Positions 44,865 through 57,700 of a DNA stretch of 64,000 bases are shown here, piece after piece. This DNA comes from Pterobdella sp. o SKG-2022. Its lineage: Eukaryota > Annelida > Clitellata > Hirudinida > Piscicolidae. The notes under the pieces were generated by a model. That model had not been told where the DNA came from and searched no databases. It saw only the letters and a list, made by a program, of their open reading frames with translations. The translations under genes were made by a program, and so were the position numbers. The stretch spans positions 32,051,783 to 32,115,782 of the forward strand of contig OZ038320.1 of assembly GCA_964035795.1 (NCBI GenBank). The letters run 5' to 3'. Position 1 is the stretch's first letter. Each line of letters opens with the position of its first letter.

Positions 44865-47800
44865 TTTATTGTTTAATTATGCTTATAAATTTTATTAATT
44901 TCAATTAGTATTATAAATGCAATAATAACTACAAAAAAAAAATTATAAATAAACTCAATATAATTATTACAAGTAGTGCTACTTTTACCCCCACTGCTAC
45001 TATAAGGTCTATCAACAAAAGAATAATTATCGTATACTATTTATAGAAAATGAGACAGAAATAGAAAATACAGTTATAATTGACATTATAATGAATAAAT
45101 GAGATAATATATGTCAATTGAATTATTATTGAAACCTTATATCAACGGTATAAATGAATGGAACAAATAATTAAAATAATGAGAAAAATTATTGTAATTT
45201 GAATCAAAAATTTCAAAGATTTATGAAGTGAAAAGACTAGTTTCGGTGCGTTATTCAAAGCCTTTGATTTTAATTACGTGGTTTTTGGTTAATTCAATCC
45301 ATATTCTTCTATTATTAGTTTAATATTAGTAATATTTTTATTATAAGAATATTATACACTGAATGTATATTGAAACAATATTTTTTGAAAATATAGAAAG
45401 AGTTAAATAATTTTATATAAGAATATGAATACTTGCACTACCAATAATTATCTTTTCATCAATACCAGTGATAAAAATGATGGATTGCAAAAATATAAAA
45501 AAAAAAAAGAATATTATAAGCATTTATATTTCTATTTATATTTTATTCATTTTTAAAATTCTAATTAGGAATATTGATGAGACCAATCTAGCCATAAATA
45601 AAATGGATAACAAGATCAGATATTAATTATGGTATCACTTCTCATATAAAAATGATATTCTGATTAAAAACCTAATATTTTTGAAATTATAACTGAAATA
45701 AAAAGTACAATATTATGTATTAAAAGAAAATTTGTTCAAATGGAACTTTAATGAATCTTATTTTTTCATAAGTTTAGCTGCCATATTAAATTGAATTATT
45801 CATTCACGTTATCAAGTGCTATTATTTCTGTATTAATTTCCATATTCATTAATAAATTATACATTCAACATTGAACATGAATATAAAATATAGATGATAA
45901 GAGAAGATTAAAAAAGGTTTAAAAAGTAATTTTAGAGAAGACTATGTAAATAAGAAATAAACTTAAAGAATTTATTATTTAAAAATTATAAAACCAATAT
46001 TTTGAAATAATAATGTCATAAAAACAATAATGAAAATAATGTCAAAAAAACATGAAATTACAAAATGATTATGTATAAATTCTTGGTAAAAAAGATTCAA
46101 AGACTTTAGTTTCATTATTTTATTTTTAAATTTTTTTAAAACTCAAGAAAGTTATTTACTCAATTTTCAATTATTTTTAATACTTCCTGTATATAACTGA
46201 AAAAGTTTTCGGTGAATTGAATATTCAAATAAAACTATCAAATTTTTGTTTGTGTATATGAACCAATAGTCCTAAAAAATTGGTTATGGTGAAAATCTTT
46301 AGAAATTCAAATAGAAATAAAAAAAAAATAAAACTGAACTAGTTATAGAATGCCAATCAAATTCAAGTAACCCATGATAGATTTGAGTAGCAAAATGATT
46401 AAATATGTTTAATAATAATTTTTAAAAATGCTTCTAAAAATATTTTCTAGTTTAAATTTATTTTCAAACTTTAGTTATTTTGAACAACTTCTGTTTTGTG
46501 AAATTTTAAAATAGTGAATAATCCAACAAACCTTTTTTCTTTACAATAAGCAGACGTCAATGGAAAGAAATATCCTCTTTTAGCTTAAAATTGGCTTTGT
46601 AAAATATCCACAAAAACTTTCAAAAAAAATAAATTTAAACCATAAATCTTTTAAAACTTTTTCATTCTGTATAAAACAAAAATAAGTTAAAATTCACCCG
46701 AGTTTGGTTTTACAAAACTACATCCCTTAGTGATCTTGGTGCGCATAATTAGATTAATTTCTTTTAATTTACAAAATAGTGCATTTCAATAAAAATAATT
46801 TTTATTCACTTAGTATTCAATAATCGAATTTTTTAAAATAAAAATAAAAACAATTTAAACTAGATACTCTTAATCAAGCAGAAATATACAGAACGTGACA
46901 AAGATAAAATTTCCTTTTAATCGGAACCAAATATTCATTCAGTTTTATCATTATTTTTTTACTATTTAAAATTTATATTACAAATAACTAATTAATATTA
47001 TTTATATTTTATCAGTTATTCCTCTTATATTTTCCATTCATTCAAACCGATCAGAAATGCTATAACTTCTAGGAAAAAATGAAACAAAAGCTTTTGAGTT
47101 TTTTAAAAAATTACATTAACACTGTTTCATTGCTTTTTCAGCATTAATGGTGAACTTCATTTTTTATCAATTTATGTGTGTTTTTTCCACAGATGACCTA
47201 ACTTGAATTATACAAGTTTAGGGTTGCTAGTTTTACGAAAACAAAAATGGGTGAATAATATAGTCTAAAACGACAAAAATAACAATCATTCAAGATTTCT
47301 TCATCCACAACCTATATAACTAATCTTATCTTCAATGAAAATCTGTTTTATCACTCATTCGAAAAAATTAACTCGACACTTTATGAAATTAAACATGAAA
47401 GTAGCATAAACACAATACAAAGAACCGTCATCAGCAAAGATCGCAAAAAAATATAATTCACTTAGAAGCAAAAGAAACTTTGTAGCTATTTGGAAGAAGA
47501 TTCGGTTTTGCTTTCAAATCGCACTTAAGCTTTATTTAGACTTAGTCTTTCTTATTCAAGAGATTTCTGATTTCTATACCCTATTCATAAATAATTTTAT
47601 GAAATATTCTATTAAATTTTTAGGCGATTTATTTTCAAACAATGATCTCAAAACATGTTTAAAATCTGAAGAAAAGATAATGAATAACAAAAAGGTAACT
47701 ACACAAAGATAAATAAGGATGAATACATACAGTTATTAAAGCATGAAATTATATATAAATAGATATAATTCTATTCGATAGACTAATAACTTAGGCCTTT

Positions 47801-48659
47801 AAATAAAAAAGCTAACGAAGATATACAGACTTATATGAAAATTACTTAAAACAATTCACCAATACCATTTGAGCTTAAATAATAACAATAACAAAAAAAT
47901 GAAATTGAAGGTATGCTTATATTTGATTGGAATCTGAACTAAAATTAGAACTCCATGAATTCGAGGAATAAATACAATATTAATGGAAATAATACCAAAG
48001 TAGTACTAATTATTACAAAGGTAATTACGTTAATAAAAAGCAGCGATTATAGTGGTAATGAAATAATAGTAATAACTATAGTGTAGAAATAATAATAAAT
48101 AATAATGGAAAATAATAATAATAATAACAATAGAATAAATACGTATTGAACAGACGAATAAAACAATAGACATGCATGAAATTTACAGCTTGATGATGAA
48201 GAAGAGGAGGAGGAGGTGAAAGAGAAAAAGGAAGAATGTAAATCAGAAGTGAGCATAGGAAGAGAGTTGAGAAAAAAGAGTAAGATAAAGAAGAATGATG
48301 TTAGAGGGAGATGTAATGGCAATGGTTTATAAAGGACTAATGATGAGCTGATGATGAGGATTATGAATGAGATGATGAGAGAATGATGACGATGGTCTAA
48401 AAGAGTGCATGATATATATTACATAACAGTAAAAATAATAAACAAAATAAGGATAATCATAATAATTATAATACGAATAAATAAAAAAAACATGAAAATA
48501 GTATTGAAATGTTGTAAATACAGAAAAAAATCCTCAAAGAATAAAAATAATCATTGAAAAATCAAAATTACACAAAAATACGTCAATATCAACATAAGAC
48601 CAGTTCCAAAATATAATAATAAAAAATAATAATTACAATTATTATTGTTATTATGATAG

Positions 48660-49297
48660 TTAAGAATTAGAAGATGTTAGGCAACTTGAATTCAAAGCAG
48701 TCTGAGATGCTAAAAAATAAAAAAAAAAAATTATTATTACTATTTATTATGATTTTTATGTTTAATTTTATTATTATTGTTGTTGTTATTCTTACTTCGA
48801 CACTTCCTGCGACGTCTATCAAGACAGTGAAGTTCTGACTTCAACTCCATGTACACCGCCTATGAAATGGTGATGATGATGGAAAAAAAAAAATAATAAG
48901 GAGAATTGGTACTAAAAATAAAAAAATAACCCTAATGATGGAAAAAAAAATTGAATAGAAATAATAATAAAAACCTTCAACTCATTTATTTTTCGTACTA
49001 TTATTTCTATTCTTTCATCCCCGTCAACATCCGTGTCTTCTGCAAAACACATTGAGAAAAATAATAATCTTCTTATTATAAGAATAACACAATAAGAATT
49101 TAGAACAATGATAACCATTTGAAAATTAAGATTATAAACTAAAATTAACAATGATGTTAATATACTTTAATAATGAAATAATAACAAAAAACCACAATAA
49201 CAATAATATTATTATTGTTGTTATTATGACTGACCCATGTCGAGGAAGTTGGCGTCTCGATATTTAACGTGAGGGAGGTTTTGTGTTTGATGGTGCT

Positions 49298-49334
<37 letters not shown>

Positions 49335-51088
49335 TAATAATAGTAATAACAATAATAATAATAATTGATAGAATAATAATAATAAAATAATAATATTGAT
49401 GATAAAAGATATTTATATTTTAAATAAGTCATTAAGATTGTCGTAATCTTCAAGCTCACATGTTTGTTGGAATTGGTTCTGGTGAATGACTTTCGAGAGT
49501 GACTTTTGTTTTTATTGTTAGTATTGTTGTTGTTGCTGTTATTGTTGTTGTTATTGGAAGGGTAGTTGACTTTTGAACTCACAGCATCATCACTGTCCGA
49601 CACTAGAAATAATAAAAATAATAACAAAAAAAAAGTATAAATAAAAAAAAAATAATGATAACAATTAAATAGTACATGTATAATGAATAGTATTATACTA
49701 GTAGTTAACAACAGATTATACTGCTGTACATGTCCCAATAACTGGGTTTAACAACAGTCGGCATGAATACTAGTGATAACAAAAACTCTTAAATATCGAA
49801 TGAAATCAAAATGAACAGCTATCAAAATGTTATATTAATAAATTAAACAAATTACCATAATGGAAAACCAATTTGTAACTTATTTTCAAGAAAGTGGAAG
49901 CAAGAAATAATGGAACTCACATTCCTCACTGTGGCAAGATTTATTTTTAGTTGACCTGATTTTCTTTGAACCTATCGAATCTTTCTTGCTCCGTTTTTTC
50001 GACCAATCAGCATTGCTCATTTTTTTTCTTTTCAACTGTTTAGTGGTTGTTGAACCTGAAATTTTAAGGTGAGTGCTATTAGTCTTTTGGTTTAAATGAG
50101 AGATGATGGAAATGTTGCTAGATATCAAAAATAACATGATAAAAGATAAAAAAATTTCAAAAACAATAATAGCAATGAAAACAAAACTAACAATAAAAAC
50201 AAAAAAAAAGCAATAATAACAACAATAAATATTATTACACCAAAGCATAGATGCACCCACCAGAGCAGCTGTCATAGGAGGCGTTAGAGAGGGCGGTGGG
50301 AGAAGGATGAGTCGCCATGTATGATTCAACCTCCTTGTTTGCTTCCCTCTCACTCCTCGTGCTCTCGTCTTCGTCATCAACCTTTTTCCGCTCTTTCCAC
50401 GTGCCTTCATTCTTTTTCCGGTCTTCCCATGAGCTGTCGTTCTTTTTCCTGTTTTCCCACATGTTTTTCTTGCGTTCATTCCACGTTTCATCGGGTCGTT
50501 TCCGGTCGCCTCCACTGCTGAAACCGCCATCATCGTCATCATTATCATCCTCATCTTCATGATCATCATCATCAGCACCATCATCATCACCAACTGTAAC
50601 TTCTGCACCCTCCAAACAGCATTCCTCAGAAGATGTTTCAGGAGGAGAGTCCCCATAACATGGCAGGGCTGGACTGCTGGTGGTGTGGTGATAAGTATAG
50701 TAATTTGATCAGATTTTCAAAAAGCTTTTGTTATTAACATTATTCATTAATATCACTATATTACTATCATCTCTACACCATCACCATTATTACTATCATC
50801 TCTACCATCACCATTATTACTATCATCTCTACCATCACCATTATTACTATCATCTCTACCATCACCATTATTACTACCATCACCATTATTACTATCATCT
50901 CTACCATCACCACTATATTATCTGCATTAAACTACCACCACCATCAATATCACTATACCCCCTAGATACTGATGATGACAGACCCAAGAGTGGCTTGCTT
51001 GGAGCACTGTGATGCAAATTGTGTCAAAATATCCTCAACTTCAGTCACTTCAGTCTGCTTGTGTCTCTCTTTGTCTTCTGATGCTGTC

Positions 51089-51119
<31 letters not shown>

Positions 51120-51714
51120 GAACAATAAGAACAATAATACTCGGTGGTCTAGAAACTCCTGAAGTTAATGCCCCTATGGACATACTCTTAATTGATTTGA
51201 TTTTTATTTGAATAATAATAATAATAATAATATAAAAAATAATAATGAAATAAAAATGATGAAGTGTACAGTTTGAAACAATTTTAAGGAAACAGTAATC
51301 TTAATGGATACATTTAAATAAACACTTGGTGTTTGTCTCCACTAACAACAATGATGATAACCACAGTGATAGAATGATACTTATATTACAATAATAACAG
51401 TGAAAACAATGGCCCACCATTACTTTTATTATCTTTAGCATCCACTTCGACCACATGACTTTGTTTAACATCATCATCCTCATTCGTTCTATCGTTGTCA
51501 TCATCTTCACTTTTATTTATGGCTGCATATTTACTCTCTCTAGAAGGTGATTTGATATCATCATTGTTATTGTTAGTATTATCGTCATCATTATTTTCAT
51601 CATTGCTTTTAATTCTTTCATTACTCATCCGCTGTTTTTTCTTTCCATCATCGCTGCATTCAATAACTCCTTTCCTTTTTCGCTCTTGTTTCAACACATC
51701 TTTATCATCGTCGC

Positions 51715-51755
<41 letters not shown>

Positions 51756-54700
51756 GTACTATTATTAATGATTTTTTCATCAACACCATTTATTTCTTCT
51801 ATTATTTCTTTTGTTTTATCATTACTATCTTCATCCTCATCGTCGTCATCCTCTTCATCACATTTCAGATTCAATTCACTCATTTTTTCCTTCTCCTTCG
51901 TATTATCCTCTTCTTCTTCATCATCATCATTTTCACATCTATCCTTATCATCATTTTCTTTTTCATTTATCTTATCATTGTCACCATCATCGTCGTTTTC
52001 GTCATCATTTTCCTTTATAATTTTTTCATCTACAACATCTTCATCATCATTTTCATCACCCTTGATCTCATCCTCTTCTTCTTCCTCCTCCTCCTCCTCA
52101 TCATCATCTCCAGTCTCTTTGGTTAAGAAAGGCGCTTTATGTCCTTGTTCATCATCATCATTATCATCATCATCCCCACCATCTTCTTCTTCGTCATCCT
52201 CATTTGATCTGGAACTGACAAGAGTAGGCGGTTCTAGATTCGACGTATTGAGGTCATTATTATCATCGTTCTCTTCGCCATCCTCTTCTTCTTCTTCCTC
52301 CTCTTCCTCTTCTTTTAAATTGAGCTTTTTGTTATCGCTATTTTCCTCCACATCACCAACATTATCATCGGCTTTATCATTATCTTTATTATCGTCCTCA
52401 TCGCTTACTTTCTTATCAGATTTTTCTTTCTTTATCATTTCTTCACTCAATCTATCATCTTCACCATCATCATCATCATCACCACCACCATTATCTTCCT
52501 CTTTCACTTCCGTTTTTATATTTATATTCTTGAGGGCTATTTTTACTTCTTTCCTGCCCCTTTTTAATTTATTCAAGCTATCATTATCATCTCCGTCATC
52601 ATTTTCCTCTTCATCCTCCTCATCATTGGTACTCTTTTGTGGGTGATGTTTGTTCGGCGGTTTGTTATGTTTTTCTGCATAGTGTCGTTGGCATCAAATG
52701 AAACATGCTTAAAAATATAATAAAAATAAGAACAATAATAAATTATAAGAATAAAAAAATATTAAAACTAACCAATCTTTTTTGATCTTTTGTTGAGAGA
52801 TAATTCATGTATTTTCCTCCTTTCTTTATTATTATCTTTAGTATCTCTATTATTATTATTATTATTATTATTATTATCAGTGGCAAGTCTGGGCTTCCGG
52901 CGTAATGATGAAAGCTGCAAGAAATTATTATATTTATTATTTTTATTATTACCACTACAATTAATATTATTATTATTATCCTAATCTATTATTATTATTA
53001 TTATTCTAATCTATTATTATTATTCTAATCTATTATTATTATTCTAATCTATTATTATTATTCTAATCTATTATTATTATTATTATTCTAATCTATTATT
53101 ATTCTTGTCTATTATTATTATTATTATTATTCTAATCTACCATTATTATTATTATTATTATTCTAACCTATTATTATTATTATTATTCTAATCTATTATT
53201 ATTATTATTATTCTAATTTATTATTATTATTAAAGACACACCTGTATAGACTTGACATGTTTTTCTGGTCCAGTTTCGTTATCATTATTACTTTTATCAG
53301 TGGCAGTACAACTATGACTTTTTTCATTATTATTATTATTATTGCTATTATTATTATTATTATTATTATTAGTATTGTTGTTATGTGGTGGTGGAATTCT
53401 TTCTATCACCGTCTCTATTTCTATCCATTCCACCCATTCATCATATCTTTAATAATAATGATAAAAATGGTTATAAAAATGAATAAATAAATAAAATAAA
53501 AAAATAATAGCAACAACAATAAATAAGAATTAGGAGTATTCACCTGGAATTCCACCCATTATAGTGCACCAAGTACTCCCATCCATTTCCTCTCTGTCGA
53601 CTCTCTAGCACCTGCTCAATAATAAAAATAAGAATATTAATAATAAATATTATTTTCATTTAAACTTATTATTGTTGATATTAATCAGTTTCATGTTGCT
53701 ATCTATTAACCTTGAACAAACGTATTTGCAATATTTTTCTATTATCACCAGCCTAGTATCTTTTTAACTTTATTAATGGAATTTCAAATTTTATTATCAT
53801 TTTATTTATTTTTCAATGTTATTTTTATTATCATCACACACCTTGGCTTCATAGTTCTTGACATGCTTTCCTTTGCCATATTTGATTGTCACTCGTGATC
53901 CAACCCCCAATAACTCCTCCCCCCTCCTGACATTAAAATAAAAATAATAATAATACTCTCTGATAGTTGAATTAATATTATTATTACTATCATTATCATA
54001 AGCACCTTTTATGTAGCACCTCAGCATTATTCTTTTTGTCGTCAGAGTCGTCGTTGCACTCTGTGCTTGAAGAGTTCAAGCGCCGTAACATCTGTGACGT
54101 CGTCATAACAATTATCATGAAATGAATATTAAGAATAATAATAAAAATAATAGAAATAATAAAAAAATCGTGAAATTAAAAATAAAAACAAAAATATTAA
54201 TTAATATATAATGGGACTTGGGGAGATATTCAATTGAAAAATCCTAATCAAAATGATAAAAAAAGAATAATAATAATCCTAATGAAATAATAATAATAAT
54301 CATAATAATAATAAAATAATAATAATCCTAATGAAATAATAATAATAATAAAATAATAATAATAATAATAAAATAATAATAATCCTAGTGAAAGAATAAT
54401 AATAATTCTGATGAAAGAAGAATAGTAATAATCTTTAGAAAAAAAATAATAGCAATAATAATTCTAATAAAAAAATAAGTGATAATAATGGTTAAAAATG
54501 TAAATAAAATAATTTAAAAAAATTAAAAATGATAAAAATAATAACAATAAAATAATAATAGTGAAAAAAACCATAATAAATAATAATAATAACCCTCCGT
54601 TTGGGTCCCTTGGTGGGATCGAAAGGCATGCAGGTCTCAGACTTGAGGTTATTATCACCACTAATACTAGGATTGGCGCTACTTTTAACTGTATTATTGC

Positions 54701-57700
54701 TTTTAATAACCGTCCCTTTATTATTGTTATTGACGTTTTTATTATTTTCTTGTTTCAGTAATGGCTTTCCTTTATCTAATTTTATCTTGCTACTACTACT
54801 ACTGACACTACTACTACTACTGCTACTACTACCCTTATTATTATTATTGTTATGATGATGATGATAATTATTTGTACTGCCAGATGTATTATTACTTCTT
54901 ACTTTTACACCTTCTTCTTTCTTTACGTGAGTTTTGTTAGTAACAATATTATTATTGTGGTTGCCCTTATTATTGTTATTATTCGCTGCTGATTTGCTGA
55001 TGATTTTGATAAAGCTATTTTTAGAATCGTTATTATCAACATTCACATTTTTACTCTGATTATTATTATTATTTATAGAACTAGGTCCCGTAAAAATAAC
55101 GCTGGTTTTAGATACTTTCGGTTTAAACTGGTTGTTATTATTATTCTTATTAATTGTATTATAATCATTATTATTATTTTTATTATGTTGTTGTTTATTG
55201 GTGACAGAAGTAGTCTTGGTATTAGTTGTTTTAATGGCAGAGGCAGTAGGGGTGGTGGTGCTTGCCCTGCTGATTGTATTGCTTGATATGCTTTTATGTG
55301 CCACATTGGATGTATTAGGCCTGGTGTTGTTATTATTATTATTGGTGTTACTTTTCAAAGTTGGCGCTTTGCCAAGTTTTTCTCTGAACTTTTTGATCAT
55401 AGATGAAGAAGAAGATGGTTGGTGAGATGATGTTGTTGTGTTTCCGTTTTTATTTTGGTTTTTTGAATTCTCATTCATTTTATTAAGTTCCGGATTACTT
55501 TGAGAATGGCTGATAGCCAATGAGGATGCAGCAATAGTGGTCACAGCCTCTGATTGGAGGATAGTATCATCACGAGGTTTGACTACCTTGTTGTGATTGG
55601 TTGATTGGACACTGGTTTGTAATCGAGTCACATTTCTTCTGGCCAATGGCGTTTCAGATGTTGACCTACTTGAGTCACTTTCTTCCTCTTTAAACTGTGG
55701 TAAGAGAGTAGTTGTATGGTTGATAACAGTATCATTATTATTATTATTCATAAAGATAATAATATTTTCATGAATATTAATGATCCCAAAAATAAAATAC
55801 GATGATGAAAATATAAATGAAAATTATTGATGAGAAACCAGGATAATTTTTGCTCTAATTTTATAAGTAAACATATATTTGGCTATATCTAGATTCTGCT
55901 ACACAAAAACATCAAGTTCTAGTCTTGAAAAGATTGTTTCGAATATTAAGCCATGAAGTTTTTATTTCATGAATTTATAACACTTTAAATATTATTCGAA
56001 AATATATTATCTTTCAAAACCATTCATACTATCATTCAAAATAAATCTATAACATCTTTCCAAACAACAACCCACCTTGATCTCGAAGATGTTCCCCTTC
56101 ATTCCTTTATTGTCACCCTTCCCCTTCCCTCCATCACTCTTTGCATCATTATCATTCTTCCTCTTGTCATCTTCTTCTTCATCATCCTCATCATCATCGT
56201 CGTCGTCCTCATCATCATCCTCTGAATCTGTCTCTGAACTGTTGTGTAAAGTATGAACAAATAACTCATCTTATCTTAGTCATCAAGGTTGATAGTAATC
56301 ATCATCATTTACTCTCTATAGTTTAAAGTATCCAAAAACTTACAGCTTCCTCTTAAAAATATTCTCACCAACCAACCATCACCATCCTTTTTAACCAATC
56401 ACAAGCAACCCACCTCAAGTCACTTCTCCTATTGGATGCCTTCTTAGCAGCATGCGACTTGCTGCCTCGTCTTACCTTGTTGCCCTCCTTTTTCACAGGG
56501 CTCCAAAAATGTTCAGGGTGGGTCAAGGGCAGGCCATCTAGGGTCTGTGAGAAGAAAGGGGAGACGATAAAATGAGTTTGATAATGAGATTTGTGTGTAG
56601 TTTTTTTTTTGAATGTATATATTCGTATATTTTTGTATAATACTGTTGCATTTATGAAATAATAAAACACACTCTCACTCACATTACTCTTGGTGAAGTG
56701 CCGATCCCCTTTAGGACAAAGTTTGGATCTCTTCAAAGTGTTCTCATCACCGTCATCAAATACTAGGCAATGATGAAGGATAATATATAGATAAAAATAA
56801 TATGAGTTGAATAATATCATAATAAATAATATTATTAAAATAACACCAAAACAATGATAAATAAAAAAGAATAATAATAATAACACTCAGACTGACTCAC
56901 CAACAGTATATAAAGAATGGTCAGTGACTTTGTTGAGGATGGCTTCGACCCATGACCTTGAGTCATCCTTCCACACCTCCACTACCCCTCCCACCTGTAG
57001 ACCATAATAATAATAATAATAATTAACAGTAATATTAATAACCTATTGTGTATGATAATGAAATTAACAAAAGGAATAAGAACAAAAAATATAGGGTTTT
57101 TCAATTCAAAATTTTTGCAATTGATTACCAAATTTCAAAAAAAAAATTAAAATTGGGTTTTTCTATTTCAATTTAAAAGATTTATTTTGAACTTGAAAAA
57201 TAAAATTTTACAAAATTTCTTTTATTTTTTGAATAATCAAACTTAATTTATTTTTAATTGATTTTTTTTTTAAATTTTGTGCGCAAATGCAAAGAGTTGA
57301 AAGTCAATTGCAAAGATTTGGTAGGCAATTGCAAAGATTCGAAAGTCAATTGCAAAGATTTTGAATTGAATTGAAAAACCCTATAATATTAATAAAAAAA
57401 CGTAACAATGAAATAAAAAGGGAAAGATCATAAAGTGATATGAAAAGAACATGAAGATATTAATGATAAAAAGAATAATAGCAGTTCAATAATAATAATA
57501 ATAATAATAAGAATAACAAAAACAATGAAATAAACAACATGAATAACATGAAAAATAAAAATAAAACAAAGCCTAACCTTCAAGGGCCCTTTGATGTCAT
57601 CATCACTCACCACACACACCTTGTTGTCATGCTTCAGTGTCAACTGCGCAATAATAAAAATAATAATAATATCAATAATAATATGAAGGATAAAAAACAA

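Larger units (their letters stand above)
42974..48659. other. AT-rich intergenic region
   Basis: No exon recognised in about 5.7 kb between the start of the coiled-coil gene and the 3' end of the ARID4-like gene. It holds a repeat-like block of more balanced composition at 43401-43755, a TA run at 44825-44861 and scattered AAT runs. Nothing else is supported. Confidence 0.55.

Noticed and set aside
51495..52646. 383-codon Ser-rich plus-strand ORF
   Set aside because: It is the antisense of the acidic ARID4 exon (52674-51418), whose splice sites and phase fit the gene on the minus strand.
53257..53490. Plus-strand ORF over the chromobarrel exon
   Set aside because: Antisense; the minus-strand reading YDEWVEWIEIE is a clear ARID4 chromobarrel end.
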